Positions 1-8,879 of a DNA stretch of 64,000 nucleotides are shown piece by piece. The notes beneath the pieces were generated by a model. It was given only the letters and a program-made list of their open reading frames with translations. It was not told the DNA's origin and searched no databases. This DNA is from Micromonospora phaseoli (lineage in GTDB: Bacteria > Actinomycetota > Actinomycetes > Mycobacteriales > Micromonosporaceae): the NCBI RefSeq assembly GCF_900109115.1, contig NZ_FNYV01000001.1, positions 310,001-374,000 on the forward strand, given 5' to 3'. The translations under genes and the position numbers were made by a program. Position 1 is the stretch's first letter. The number at the start of each line of letters is the position of its first letter.

Positions 1-230
1 GGGCCGACTGGGGCCTGGCCACCACCGGAGTGGCCGGCCCGGAGCCCCAGGACGGCAAGCCGGTCGGGATGGTCTTCGTCGCCGTCGCCGGCCCGGACGG
101 CACCGAGGTGCGACAGCTCGACCTGGTAGGTGGGCGGGACCGGATCCGCGGCGCCGCCGTGACCGAGGCGCTGCGCCTGCTCGCAGAGCACGTCCAACTC
201 TCGGGCACCGGACGCCCTGCCGTCGGGTAG
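1..230 (+). CDS. cinA: CinA C-terminal domain, nicotinamide-nucleotide amidohydrolase (partial, 5' end outside window)
   Basis: The frame is open from base 3 and ends at a TAG at 228-230, so only about 75 C-terminal residues are visible. The stretch [19 protein letters not shown] is typical of the CinA C-terminal domain, which deamidates nicotinamide mononucleotide in pyridine nucleotide recycling. Known family members also carry a N-terminal MoCF-like domain, which would lie upstream of the window. It precedes clgR on the same strand, an arrangement common in actinobacteria where cinA sits next to the clgR regulator. The internal start at 30 is not a real start. Confidence 0.9.
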   Translation, partial: ADWGLATTGVAGPEPQDGKPVGMVFVAVAGPDGTEVRQLDLVGGRDRIRGAAVTEALRLLAEHVQLSGTGRPAVG

Positions 231-355
231 CCGGGCGGGGCGGGATGTCGTGGCGGCGCGCAACGGGTACGGTTGCGGGAAAGCTTCGACAGCCGGAGCC
301 GGTGCCACCGCCGGACCGGATGGCCGGGCGAACTGTGTCCCTCAGGGGAGGTGCG

Positions 356-811
356 ATGGTCCTGCTACGCCGGGTGATCGGTGACGCACTGAGGGCGCGC
401 CGGCAGGGGCAGCACCGCACGCTGCGCGAGGTCTCTTCCGCCGCCAACGTCAGCCTCGGCTACCTGTCCGAGATCGAACGCGGCCAGAAGGAACCCTCAA
501 GCGAGCTGCTCGCCGCGATCTGCGACGCGCTGGGTGCTCGCCTCTCCGAGTTGCTGCGCGAGGTCAGCGACACGGTCGCGTTCGCCGAGCAGTTGCCGGG
601 CGTGCTGGTGCCGGTGCAGGACGAGCCGGCCGATTCGCCGGTCGCCGCCCCGGTACACAAGGCCACCGGCCGAGGGGTGCGGCAGGTCACCTCGGACGGC
701 TCGGTCGCCGTCTCCGCACGCCAGGACTCCCCGCTCAAGGCCACCCTGCGCAGTGCCCGGGTCCGTCCCGCCACGGACCGCACCGATCGGGACGTGGTCT
801 GCGCCGCCTGA
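356..811 (+). CDS. clgR: ClgR-type XRE-family transcriptional regulator
   Basis: A 151-residue cytoplasmic regulator with one N-terminal helix-turn-helix of the XRE type at about residues 20-60. The core [14 protein letters not shown] closely matches ClgR, the actinobacterial activator of Clp protease genes and of the phage-shock genes. The start at 356 is preferred over the upstream 245 because AGGGGAGG lies at 344-351 and the family begins just before the HTH. The tail after residue 85 is low in complexity and carries no recognised domain. The following genes are pspA and a PspM-like membrane gene, the same order as in Mycobacterium (clgR-pspA-pspM), so envelope-stress control is inferred. 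Confidence 0.88.
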   Translation: MVLLRRVIGDALRARRQGQHRTLREVSSAANVSLGYLSEIERGQKEPSSELLAAICDALGARLSELLREVSDTVAFAEQLPGVLVPVQDEPADSPVAAPVHKATGRGVRQVTSDGSVAVSARQDSPLKATLRSARVRPATDRTDRDVVCAA

Positions 812-880
812 GACCCATCGGCCCGATGGTCGTGGTGGCCACCGCCGCGTAGGGTTGATCGCGGACGTCCCCTCTCGTCG

Positions 881-930
881 GTACGGATGCCGTACTGGCG
901 CCCGGCTGGGACGATGGTTGCACCATCGTC
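881..930 (+). other. Two adjacent hairpins between clgR and pspA
   Basis: GTACGG/CCGTAC (881-886 and 890-895, 3-nt loop) is followed by GACGATGG/CCATCGTC (910-917 and 923-930, 5-nt loop). Both are perfect. They lie in the 183-bp gap between clgR and pspA and have no T-tract. They could be a weak terminator, an attenuator that sets the clgR:pspA ratio, or operators. The sequence shows only the symmetry. Confidence 0.5.
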
Positions 931-994
931 GGCGGCCGAGCTGGGACGCCGGGTGGGGCAGGCGCAGCGACGTGATTGAGGGGATACCGCGGAG

Positions 995-1861
995 ATGGCG
1001 AACCCGTTCGTCAAGGGGTGGAAGTACCTGATGGCGCTCTTCGGCGCCCGACTCGACGAGCACGCCGACCCCAAGGTGCAGCTCCAGCAGGCGATCGACG
1101 AGGCGCACCGGCAGCACCAGGCGCTCGTCCAGCAGGCCGCCGCGGTGATCGGCAACCAGCGCCAGTTGGAGATGAAGCTGTCTCGGCAGATGTCCGACGT
1201 CGAGCGGTTGCAGGCCAACGCCCGTCAGGCGCTGGTGCTGGCCGATCAGGCCCGGGCCAAGGGTGACGAGGCGGAGGCCGGGCGTTACGAGCAGTCCGCG
1301 CAGGCCCTGGCCACCCAGCTGGTCTCCGCGGAGCAGTCCGCGGAGGACCTGAAGACCCTGCACGACCAGGCGCTCGGCGCCGCCGGGCAGGCCCGCAGGG
1401 CGGTGGAGAACAACTCGATGATCCTCCAGCAGAAGCTCGCCGAGCGCGCCAAGCTGCTCAGCCAGCTGGAGCAGGCCAAGATGCAGGAGAGCGTGGCGGC
1501 CTCGCTGGAGTCGATGTCGGCGCTCACCGCCCCCGGCAGCACCCCCACCCTGGACGAGGTCCGCGACCGCATCGAGCGCCGCTACGCCAACGCGATGGGC
1601 CGGGCGGAGCTCGCCGGGAACTCGACGGAGGGCCGGATGCTGGAGATCCAGAAGGCGACCCTGGACACTGCCGGATCGGCCCGACTGGACCAGATCCGGG
1701 CCAGCATGGCCGGTGAGCAACTCGGCGCGGGCACCGAACGCGGTGCCGTGGCCGACCAGTCGGCCGCGCAGACCGGTGACCCGGCCGTGGCCCGGCTCGA
1801 TGAGATCAGGGCCAGCATGAGCCGCGATCGCGGCACCGGCGACACCACCGCCGCTGGCTGA
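995..1861 (+). CDS. pspA: PspA/IM30 family envelope-stress protein
   Basis: A 288-residue PspA/IM30 protein: no signal peptide, an amphipathic N-terminus ([14 protein letters not shown]) and a long coiled coil from about residue 25 to 190 rich in Q, E, A and R. PspA proteins (ESCRT-III superfamily) bind stressed cytoplasmic membranes as oligomers and, in mycobacteria, also bind and restrain ClgR. The C-terminal part carries two similar segments, [10 protein letters not shown] and [10 protein letters not shown], near residues 230 and 265. These look like a short internal duplication of the terminal helix. It sits between clgR and a pspM-like gene, 22 bp from the latter, so co-transcription with pspM is likely. 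Confidence 0.92.
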   Translation: MANPFVKGWKYLMALFGARLDEHADPKVQLQQAIDEAHRQHQALVQQAAAVIGNQRQLEMKLSRQMSDVERLQANARQALVLADQARAKGDEAEAGRYEQSAQALATQLVSAEQSAEDLKTLHDQALGAAGQARRAVENNSMILQQKLAERAKLLSQLEQAKMQESVAASLESMSALTAPGSTPTLDEVRDRIERRYANAMGRAELAGNSTEGRMLEIQKATLDTAGSARLDQIRASMAGEQLGAGTERGAVADQSAAQTGDPAVARLDEIRASMSRDRGTGDTTAAG

Positions 1862-1883
1862 GCGCAGCGGGCGAGGAGGCGAC

Positions 1884-2663
1884 GTGGCAGACGAGCGCAC
1901 CCGTTACTTTCGGCGGCTGAGCAAGCTGCGTCGCTCCGCCCGCCGGTGGAGCGTCCTGGCCGGCGGGCTCGGCGGCGCGACGATCGTGCTGACCCCGTAC
2001 GCCGGCATCGGGCTCGCCGACGCGGCCTGGGCCGCCGCCGCGGGCGCCGCGACCGCGTTGGCCGGCTGGCGCTGGGTCGACCTGCGCGCGCTGGCCGCGC
2101 AACCCGCCCCGGCCGCGCTCGACCCGGCTCAGGCCGCCGCTCGCTCCCGGGCCCGTCTGGTCGCCGCCGTGGAGCGGCTGCCCGCCGGGGCCGGCGTGGT
2201 GGCCGAGGTACGTCGGGCCCGCAGCCGCAGCGCGTTGCGCGGCACCAGCGCGGCGCAGCCGTGGGAGCGCCTGGACCGGGCCGCGTCGACGATGGCCGGG
2301 ATGGCGGGCCGGCTGACCGGCCTCGCCGAGCCCGCTGTCGCCGAGGCGGCCACTGCCGAGCAGTCGCTGCGTGAGCTGGCCAACCGGGTGGCCAGCGTGG
2401 AACGCGCGGCCCGCTTCGCGCCGCCCGACGCCCGGGCGCCGCTGGCCGAGGCGCACCAGGCGCTGACCGGGCAGTTGGAGTCGGGGGTGGGCGCTTACGA
2501 ACGGCTGGTGGTGGCCGCCGCCGGTTACCTGGCGCAGGAGTACCGGCCGGAGCTGGAGCATCCCGCCGCCGCCCGGCTCACCGAGGCCACGGACCTGTTG
2601 CACGGCTTCGCTTCGGCGCTGTCCGAGCTGCGTGCCGTGGGTCGCCCCGCCGCCACCCCGTGA
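1884..2663 (+). CDS. pspM: PspM-like membrane protein
   Basis: A 259-residue protein starting at GTG 1884, with GAGGAGG at 1873-1879. After a basic N-terminus (YFRRLSKLRRSARRW) come two short hydrophobic segments at about residues 25-45 and 48-62, then a long cytoplasmic helical Ala/Arg/Glu-rich domain. Position and architecture match Rv2743c/PspM, the inner-membrane partner in the mycobacterial clgR-pspA-pspM system. Sequence conservation of this family is low, so the call rests largely on context. It is the last gene of the cluster. The next gene is on the other strand after a repeat-bearing gap. Confidence 0.7.
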   Translation: MADERTRYFRRLSKLRRSARRWSVLAGGLGGATIVLTPYAGIGLADAAWAAAAGAATALAGWRWVDLRALAAQPAPAALDPAQAAARSRARLVAAVERLPAGAGVVAEVRRARSRSALRGTSAAQPWERLDRAASTMAGMAGRLTGLAEPAVAEAATAEQSLRELANRVASVERAARFAPPDARAPLAEAHQALTGQLESGVGAYERLVVAAAGYLAQEYRPELEHPAAARLTEATDLLHGFASALSELRAVGRPAATP

Positions 2664-2711
2664 CCGCCGGCCGCGCCACTCTCATCCCCAATCCGTTCTC
2701 ATCCCCAACCC

Positions 2712-2771
2712 GTTGATCAAGAGGATCTGGTCGGGATCCTTGCGTTCCACGACCCAAACTTCTTGATCAAC
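2712..2771. repeat. Imperfect inverted repeat with 21-nt arms in the pspM/oxidase gap
   Basis: Left arm 2712-2732 starts GTTGATCAAGA and right arm 2751-2771 ends TCTTGATCAAC. The arms pair at 17 of 21 positions around an 18-nt loop. The gap (2664-2848) separates two convergent genes, so it could act as a bidirectional terminator. Just before it CTCATCCCCAA(T/C)CCGTT occurs twice (2682-2715). After it, 2772-2832 is a run of degenerate GCCGA/GCAGC units. No ORF is credible here. Confidence 0.6.
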
Positions 2772-2848
2772 GCTGACCAATGCCGATCAACGCCGAGCAG
2801 CGCTGAGCAGCGCCGACGACGCCGAGCAGTGCCGGGCTGGGTGGGTGG

Positions 2849-5800
2849 TCAGGGTGGGGTGGTGATCGGGATGGGGCCGGTGAACGGGGAGGCGCCGACA
2901 ACGTTGAACGAGCGGATCCGGTAGTGGTAGGTGACGCCACGGGCCAGGCCGGTGTTGGTGAAGCCTCGACCAGTGACCGTGAAGGTGGCCAGTTCGCGGC
3001 TGAAGGCCGGGTCCAACGCCCGTTCCACAGTGAAGCCGGCACCCTGGCCGGTGGGGGTGCTGGCGGCCCACCCCAGGACCACGGTCGCGGTGTCCGGGCC
3101 GGGTGCGCTGGTGGCGGCGCTCAGCGCGGTCGGAGTGCCGGGCGCAGGCGGGGTGCTCACCGTCGCCACCGTCGACCAGGGTGAGGCGGCACCGAGGTAG
3201 GTGGTCCGCACCCGGTAGTAGTACGTGGTGTCGGGTGCGACCGCAGGGTCGAGATGGTTGTCGCCGACGCTGATCGCGGTGGTGCCCGGCCCGCTGGTGA
3301 AGGTCGGGTTGGTGGCCCGCTGCACGTCGATCCCGGTGGCGAAGGATCGGTTGGCCCAGCGCAGCGCGACCCGCAGCGGCGCGGCGGGTGGGATGGCTGC
3401 GGTCAGCCGGGTCGGTGCGGTGAGCTGCACCGCCGCCGGAATGCTGTTCGACCAGGTGGAGCAGCTGACCGCGTTCTCCGCCCGGATCCGGTAGTGGTAG
3501 GTGACTCCGGGGGTGACGGTCGCGTCGGTGTAGCGGGTCGCCGTGGCCGCCACGGTGATCGTGGTCAGGCCGTCGGTGAACGTCGCATCGGTGGCACGTT
3601 GCAACAGGTGGCTGGTGGCCGGTGCCCGGTTGCCGCTGCCGTTGCCGGTCCAGGCCAGGGTGATCGCGGGCAGGGCGGTCGCCGAGCCGGGGGCCGGGGC
3701 GGCGGTGAGCCCGGTCGGTGCCCGAGGCGAGACGCGGACCACCAAGGGCCGGTACATGCCCTGGTCGCGGTGGCCGGCCGCCCCGCTCGACCAGCCGTAC
3801 TCCCAGCCCAGGTTGACCAGCTGGTTGACCACCCCCGTCGGCCGTCCGTCGATCGGGCTGACCGGGGTGGATCCGATGCGCGCGCCCGCCGGTCGGGTCG
3901 GGTCGAGCAGCCGTACGCTGTCCCCGATCTTGAACGGCAGGACCGGTGCCTCGGGTCGCAGCGCGAGCAGCACGTCCTCGCCCGGATCCACCCGGACGAT
4001 CTGCTTCCAGCCGAGCTCACCCGGGTGCGGCGGCCGGATCGTGCCGTCCCGGCCCACCCGGCCGACCACCTGCACGTCCAGCCCGTCGAAGCGCACCGGA
4101 TGGCTCTGCCGGCCGGTGCCGCGTACCCGCCAGAGCTGGCTGCCGTCGCCGGGCGCGCCGACCGCAACGGCCGGATCGCAGACGTGCAGCACCTCGGTCG
4201 GCGGATCGGTGGGACCGAGCGGCAGGGTGGCGCCGTGCAGCGGTCCGGCCATCGGGTGCGCCACGCCGAGGCGGCCGGTGAGTCGGCCGTGGTCGGGCTC
4301 GAAGACCTGCCGTACGGCCTTGACCTCCAGCGGCAGTTTCACCGGCGCGGTGCCGCCGGCCGCGATGAACTCGACCGAGGTGGCGTGCACCGGCATCCGG
4401 GTCGGGCCGGTGGTGGTGCCGAAGCAGGAGTCGTACGCCGGCGCGGGCACGACCGGGGGACGTTGGCTGGTCGCGTACGCGCCGGGCAGCCGTTCCCGCA
4501 GCCGGCCGAGGTCGTACGGCTCCGCCGGGGTGCCCGTCACCCGTAGTTGCAGCAGGGTGCGGGTGTTCGGACCGTACCCCGGGACGGTCGAGGGTGCGCC
4601 ACCCTCGGCGGTGCGATCCGGCCCTGCGGTGTACTGGTCGTACCGGGGGTCGAAGCAGGGTAACGGTGCGGGGCAGTCGTTGTAGAGGATCAGTGTGCTG
4701 CCGGGCGTGACCGTGGCGAGGTCGACCAGCACGTCGGCCCGCTCGCCGGGGGCCAGCAGCAGCGCGTGACCGTCGACGTTGAGCACGGTCGGGTCACGCC
4801 GGTCGTACCGGAAGCCGATCGGCTGGTTCGGGATCACCACGGGCGCCGGCAGCAGGCCGCATTCGTTGCCGATCCGGATCATCTCGGGCCCGGCCGTCGT
4901 CGGGTCCGGCACGCCACCGGGCCGGCCGTCGGTGGGCCAGCCGACCGGGCGGCCCGGCGTACGGGCGGCGTCCACCATCGGCACCTCGCCGGCGTCGGCG
5001 TCGGCCAGCCGGCCTTCCGCCGTCCACATCGGCGCGTCCGAGGCGGCCCGGTACAGCTGGAGGTTGAGCCAGCGGTCGGTGCAGGCGTTGAGGATGTGCC
5101 ACCGGTGCAGCCGGGGTTCGACCTCCAGGTACGGGTAGGCGGCACCGTTGACCAGCACGGTGTCGCCGTACGCGCCCGGCACCGCGCTCGGGTGCGGCAC
5201 ACCCGGCGCCTCCGGCGGCTCGTCCGGGTCGGTGACCGGATCGTGGTGCGGGTTGGGCACCGCGGTGGCGGGCGCGTCCGGGGCGACGCTCGGCGCGGTA
5301 CCTGACCACTGGCCGTAGTCCCACCGGCCGGTGGGGTTGCGTCCGTCGAGCCGGTACGGGTTCTGCCGGGGCTGGTAGACGTGTGGGTGCCAGAGGGCGC
5401 CCCGCGAACCCCAGCGGTCCCGGTCCCAGGTCGGATCCTGGGTGGCCAGTTGGGCGTCGTCGGGCACGAACGTCTTGTCCTCGAAGACCAGCGGTAGCGC
5501 TTCGGCCGGCAGCAGCCCGTCGGCGATCAGCCGCTCCTGCGTCTCGTCGGTGAGCAGGTAGAGCGCGAGTTGGCCGGAGTGGATGGTCAACCGGGACAGC
5601 CCGGCGGTGTTGTCGTGGAACCAGAGCAGCCGTCCGCTCTGGTCGTTGGGGAAGTAGAGCGTGGTGGCGCCCTGTCCCGGGTGGGCCATGTCGGGGACGT
5701 GGGCCAGGCCGGCGCCGGTCGGGTAGGGGGTGATCTCGCCCGCCGGGGTGATCCAGTGCCAGGGGTTTCCGGCGCTGATCCAGCCGGTGTGCGCGCCGCA

Positions 5801-6502
5801 GAGGTGCAGCACCGCCCGGTTCTGCGGGAAGGGTGCCGGCCCGCCGAGGGGACCCGAGCCGGCACCGGGCACGGTCGGGTCGACCGGCAGGAACAGGTCG
5901 CCGGCGGGGCCGGCGGGAAGCTGGTTGATGAACTTGATCCGCACCGGCCGGCCTCGTCGGGCCAGCACGACCGGGCCGAGGTGCCAGGGCCGTGGCGGCG
6001 GGGCGACGGTGTTGTGCCCGTCGACGTCCGTGCCGAGGTTCAGCTGCCGGTAGCCGCGAAGGCGGGTCGCCGGCAGGTCGCGGTGCAGGCGCTGCGCGTA
6101 CTCCTGAAGGCCGATCTCGTAGTAGTCGCAGCCGGGGTGGGTGATGGTGTCCGGCACTGCGACGGGCAGGTGGGCGCCGAGCGGGGTCTGTCCCAGGATG
6201 CCCAGGCCGGGCAGCGGGTCGACGAACTTGCGCAGCCCGGTGCCGGCCAGCACCGCGCCGTCGTCGCCCAGGACCGGCAGCGGGCTGAACGCGTGGTTCG
6301 GCACCGGGCCGAAGCAGCGGGGCGCCGCCGCCGGATCGAGGCTCGCCGGTGCCGGTGCCTGCAGCGGTGCCGGTGCCTGCAGCGGCGGCCGGGGTGGTGC
6401 CGGCGTCGGGGCGGTGTCGTCGAGGTCGGCCGGCATGTCGTCGAGGACGGCGCGGGTGGCACGGACCAGCCAGGTGGACCGGAGTCTGCGGAACACAGCC
6501 AT
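2849..6502 (-). CDS. Multicopper-oxidase-like protein with three C-terminal fibronectin III domains; copper ligands mostly lost
   Basis: A 1217-residue protein. Residues about 60-925 follow a three-cupredoxin multicopper oxidase, with recognisable family blocks, but the ligand motifs are altered. The usual HxHG is HLCGA (233-237), HDH is HDN (296-298), HPxHxH is HPVRFD (801-806), and the HCHxxxHxxxxM block near 905-916 reads SSGAAGHRDQGM, so HCH is gone while one His and the Met remain. Residues about 926-1217 are three fibronectin III domains ending in YHYRIRAEN, YYYRVRTTY and YHYRIRSFN. No signal peptide is evident. A GGGAGAG ribosome site precedes the ATG at 6502. If the reading is right it cannot form the normal trinuclear copper centre, so an adhesive or structural role is more likely than oxidase activity. 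It is monocistronic. Confidence 0.8.
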   Translation of the reverse strand: MAVFRRLRSTWLVRATRAVLDDMPADLDDTAPTPAPPRPPLQAPAPLQAPAPASLDPAAAPRCFGPVPNHAFSPLPVLGDDGAVLAGTGLRKFVDPLPGLGILGQTPLGAHLPVAVPDTITHPGCDYYEIGLQEYAQRLHRDLPATRLRGYRQLNLGTDVDGHNTVAPPPRPWHLGPVVLARRGRPVRIKFINQLPAGPAGDLFLPVDPTVPGAGSGPLGGPAPFPQNRAVLHLCGAHTGWISAGNPWHWITPAGEITPYPTGAGLAHVPDMAHPGQGATTLYFPNDQSGRLLWFHDNTAGLSRLTIHSGQLALYLLTDETQERLIADGLLPAEALPLVFEDKTFVPDDAQLATQDPTWDRDRWGSRGALWHPHVYQPRQNPYRLDGRNPTGRWDYGQWSGTAPSVAPDAPATAVPNPHHDPVTDPDEPPEAPGVPHPSAVPGAYGDTVLVNGAAYPYLEVEPRLHRWHILNACTDRWLNLQLYRAASDAPMWTAEGRLADADAGEVPMVDAARTPGRPVGWPTDGRPGGVPDPTTAGPEMIRIGNECGLLPAPVVIPNQPIGFRYDRRDPTVLNVDGHALLLAPGERADVLVDLATVTPGSTLILYNDCPAPLPCFDPRYDQYTAGPDRTAEGGAPSTVPGYGPNTRTLLQLRVTGTPAEPYDLGRLRERLPGAYATSQRPPVVPAPAYDSCFGTTTGPTRMPVHATSVEFIAAGGTAPVKLPLEVKAVRQVFEPDHGRLTGRLGVAHPMAGPLHGATLPLGPTDPPTEVLHVCDPAVAVGAPGDGSQLWRVRGTGRQSHPVRFDGLDVQVVGRVGRDGTIRPPHPGELGWKQIVRVDPGEDVLLALRPEAPVLPFKIGDSVRLLDPTRPAGARIGSTPVSPIDGRPTGVVNQLVNLGWEYGWSSGAAGHRDQGMYRPLVVRVSPRAPTGLTAAPAPGSATALPAITLAWTGNGSGNRAPATSHLLQRATDATFTDGLTTITVAATATRYTDATVTPGVTYHYRIRAENAVSCSTWSNSIPAAVQLTAPTRLTAAIPPAAPLRVALRWANRSFATGIDVQRATNPTFTSGPGTTAISVGDNHLDPAVAPDTTYYYRVRTTYLGAASPWSTVATVSTPPAPGTPTALSAATSAPGPDTATVVLGWAASTPTGQGAGFTVERALDPAFSRELATFTVTGRGFTNTGLARGVTYHYRIRSFNVVGASPFTGPIPITTPP
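6348..6383. repeat. Two tandem 18-bp units inside the oxidase-like gene
   Basis: The unit GGTGCCGGTGCCTGCAGC occurs twice without change at 6348-6365 and 6366-6383. On the minus strand it encodes the duplicated LQAPAP in the Pro/Ala-rich N-terminal segment (about residues 40-53). Identity of the copies suggests a recent or slippage-prone duplication that stays in frame. Confidence 0.85.
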
Positions 6503-6762
6503 GGCTCTCCCGGGGATCGGGGCGCGGCGGCCACCACCCCGACGTGGCAGCGCGGGCGCGCGGTGTTGACGTTCCGTGAGCCCTCAACCGCAGCATGCGA
6601 CGCGGGTGGTCGGTTAGGAAGGGCCCAATCGTCCCTATCTGCCGATCTTCCGGCGTGTTGTCCGCGCCACTCCGATCCGGTCGCGTGGCTGGCCGTCCAC
6701 CGCCTCGGATCTGCCCAGGCCGTCGCGTGGAAGATGCATGGCGACAAGATCGCCCGAGTCGG

Positions 6763-7563
6763 TCAAGGGATGCCCGGCTGGCAGGTGGGACACCAGTAGG
6801 TGACCCGTTCGCCCAGCTCCTCCTTGCGGATGGCGGTGCCGCAGCGTCGGCACGGCTGGGCCCGCCGCCCGTACACGTAACTGGTCTGGCCGCGTCGCAG
6901 GGACCCGGTGCTGCTCTGCGTCCACCGGCCCCGGTTGGCGGCGAGCAGCGACTGCGCCAGCGTGACCAGGCCGGCCAGGTCGGGCACGTCGCGTACCGGC
7001 GTGCGGGGATGGATGCCGCGCAGGAACAGCACCTCGCACTTGTAGAGGTTGCCGACACCGGCCAGGTTGCGCTGGTCGAGCAGGGCCACGCCGACCGGGG
7101 TGTCGGGGTGGGCGGCCAGCCGGCGGGTGGCCTCGGCCGGATCCCAGCCGGCGCCGAGCAGGTCGGGGCCGAGGTGGCCGGTGAGGCGCTCCTCCTCGGC
7201 GGTGGGCACCAGGGTCACCTCGTGCAGGTGATAGCCCACGGCCGTGGCGACCTCGGCGCGCAGCACCACCCGGATCAGGTGTGCCGGCCGCGCCGTCCAG
7301 CGTTCGCCCGGCGCGTACGCCCGCCAGGTGCCGTCCATCCGCAGGTGCGAGTGCAGCGTCCATCGCGACTCGCCGGTGCCGGCGGGGGCGTCCAGTCGGA
7401 GCAGCAGATGCTTGCCCTGGCTGGCGCTCTCGCGCACCGTCCAACCGGTGAGGTCGGTGGTGGCCAGTGCGGGCACCCGGAAGTCGCTGCCGGTCAGTCG
7501 GGCCCCGGCCAGCGCCCGTTCCAACACGCGGGCGGTGTTCCAGACGGTGTCACCTTCGGGCAC
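6763..7563 (-). CDS. nei2: Fpg/Nei-family DNA glycosylase (Nei2, endonuclease VIII type)
   Basis: A 266-residue base-excision repair enzyme. It begins PEGDTVW, giving the catalytic Pro and Glu after removal of the initiator, and has the H2TH block (LLDQRNLAGVGNLYKCEVL) and a C-terminal zinc finger with two CxxC pairs (CRRC and CPTC) around residues 238-262. The family excises oxidised pyrimidines and cleaves the strand by beta,delta-elimination. The start is GTG at 7563. Upstream on the minus strand is AAGAAT followed by 6 nt and the GTG, so a leaderless transcript is likely. In mycobacteria nei2 is next to lhr. Here they are about 3 kb apart. Confidence 0.92.
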   Translation of the reverse strand: MPEGDTVWNTARVLERALAGARLTGSDFRVPALATTDLTGWTVRESASQGKHLLLRLDAPAGTGESRWTLHSHLRMDGTWRAYAPGERWTARPAHLIRVVLRAEVATAVGYHLHEVTLVPTAEEERLTGHLGPDLLGAGWDPAEATRRLAAHPDTPVGVALLDQRNLAGVGNLYKCEVLFLRGIHPRTPVRDVPDLAGLVTLAQSLLAANRGRWTQSSTGSLRRGQTSYVYGRRAQPCRRCGTAIRKEELGERVTYWCPTCQPGIP

Positions 7564-7671
7564 CGCACCATTCTTCCACTCGAAGCATATTCACGTGTAT
7601 CACCATTTGTACGGCGCTTCTCTTCGATCTACTTATATAGGCACTATCGGGGAGTTCTGAGGAGAATGTCG
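7564..7671 (+). promoter_or_regulatory. AT-rich promoter region of the secreted SH3-like protein gene
   Basis: The segment 7580-7640 is far more AT-rich than its surroundings and contains TTGTAC (7607-7612) and TATATA (7634-7639). The spacing between them (21 nt) is too long for a standard pair, so exact elements are unclear. GAGGAG at 7659-7664 sits 7 nt before ATG 7672 but only 1 nt before ATG 7666, which decides for 7672. Confidence 0.45.
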
Positions 7672-8868
7672 ATGAATCATCCCCGTACCACTGTCCTGGC
7701 TCTTGCCCTGACCCTCGCCCTCGCCGTGTCCCTGCACCCCACCTCCGCGTCGGCCGCCCGCGTCGACCGGTGGGACGCCGACCTGTCCGTCGTCGACACC
7801 GACGACGTCAACGTGCGGCACACCCGTGCCGGCCTCCGGCTGGTCGACGCCCGCCCGCCCGGGGCGCCGGCCCGGCGCAGCGCGGTCGCCGAGGGCATGC
7901 TGGTGGCCGCTCCGCGAAACCTCAGTCGGCCGGCTACCCGGATCCGGGCCGAGGTCACCGTCGTCGCCAGATCCGGTGCCACCGCGAGCGTCCAGGTCCG
8001 TGGCTGGCGGGCGATCGGCTGGACCGAGTGGCATGACGCCGTTCCCGCGGCCGTCTTCGACCAGCCGGTCCGCCGGGTGCAGGCCCGGGTGGTGCTCACC
8101 GGCAGCAGGTCCGGCGCCACCACCGAGGTCCGGGCCGTCCGGCTCACCGCCGACTCCGTCGCCGCCACCGCCGCCACCCCCGGCCTCACCTACCGGGTGT
8201 ACGCGACCCGGATCGGCCTGGTCGGCGAGGTGACCGCCAACGGGCACACCGTGCGCGCCCGCGACCACTTCGTGGCGCTGCCCTCGCGCCGGGGACTCTC
8301 CCCGCGCAACAGCGGCGACTACACCCTGCGGGTCTGCACCACCAACGGCAGCCGATGCGAGTACGCGCCCGTCTGGGACGTCGGCCCCTGGAACACCCGC
8401 GACGACTACTGGAACCCGAGCGGGGTGCGGGAGAACTGGAAGGACCTGCCCCGGGGCAGACCGCAGGCGCAGGCCGCCTACCAGAACGGCTACAACGGCG
8501 GGCGGGACCAGTTCGGCCGGCTGGTGCTGAACCCGGCCGGCGTCGACCTCGCCGACGGGACGTTCTGGGACGGGTTGCAGCTGACCACGAACGCCTGGGT
8601 CGACGTGGCGTACCTGTGGACCGGCACCGGCCCACGTGGTGTGGTCGGTGACGGCCCACTCAACGTGCGGGCCGGCCCCGGCACCGGCTACGCGTCGCGG
8701 GGTCTGGCCGCCCGGTACGCCAACGTGCCGCTCCAGTGCTACGTGAGCGGGCAGACGGTCGCCGGCCCGTACCGGACCACCAACCGGTGGAATCGGCTGG
8801 CCAGCGGGCAGTTCGTCAGCCACGCGTACATCTCGGCGGTCTGGGGTGGGTCGGTGCCGGTCTGCTGA
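7672..8868 (+). CDS. Secreted protein with a C-terminal SH3-like domain
   Basis: A 398-residue exported protein with a signal peptide (NHPRTTVLALALTLALAVSL, then SASA before ARVDR). A middle region of unknown fold (about 30-300) contains a Cys pair (RVCTTNGSRCEY) and aromatic segments (NTRDDYWNPSG). The C-terminal 70 residues start LNVRAGPGTGY, the usual opening of a bacterial SH3b domain, and contain QCYVSGQTV and a final Cys. SH3b domains commonly bind cell-wall peptides. Similar secreted proteins occur in Streptomyces and relatives, but a catalytic function is not apparent. The start is set by the ribosome site at 7659-7664. The gene is monocistronic and closed by a strong hairpin. Confidence 0.75.
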   Translation: MNHPRTTVLALALTLALAVSLHPTSASAARVDRWDADLSVVDTDDVNVRHTRAGLRLVDARPPGAPARRSAVAEGMLVAAPRNLSRPATRIRAEVTVVARSGATASVQVRGWRAIGWTEWHDAVPAAVFDQPVRRVQARVVLTGSRSGATTEVRAVRLTADSVAATAATPGLTYRVYATRIGLVGEVTANGHTVRARDHFVALPSRRGLSPRNSGDYTLRVCTTNGSRCEYAPVWDVGPWNTRDDYWNPSGVRENWKDLPRGRPQAQAAYQNGYNGGRDQFGRLVLNPAGVDLADGTFWDGLQLTTNAWVDVAYLWTGTGPRGVVGDGPLNVRAGPGTGYASRGLAARYANVPLQCYVSGQTVAGPYRTTNRWNRLASGQFVSHAYISAVWGGSVPVC

Positions 8869-8879
8869 ACCGGCACCTA

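Noticed and set aside
460..1900. Long minus-strand ORFs opposite clgR and pspA
   Set aside because: They are antisense frames of genes with clear homologues, and their translations are Arg/Gly/Leu-rich without any domain. This is usual for high-GC DNA.
3254..6799. Long plus-strand ORFs and a 754-residue minus frame over the oxidase-like gene
   Set aside because: The frame called as oxidase-like shows fold motifs and fibronectin domains throughout. The others are out-of-frame shadows.
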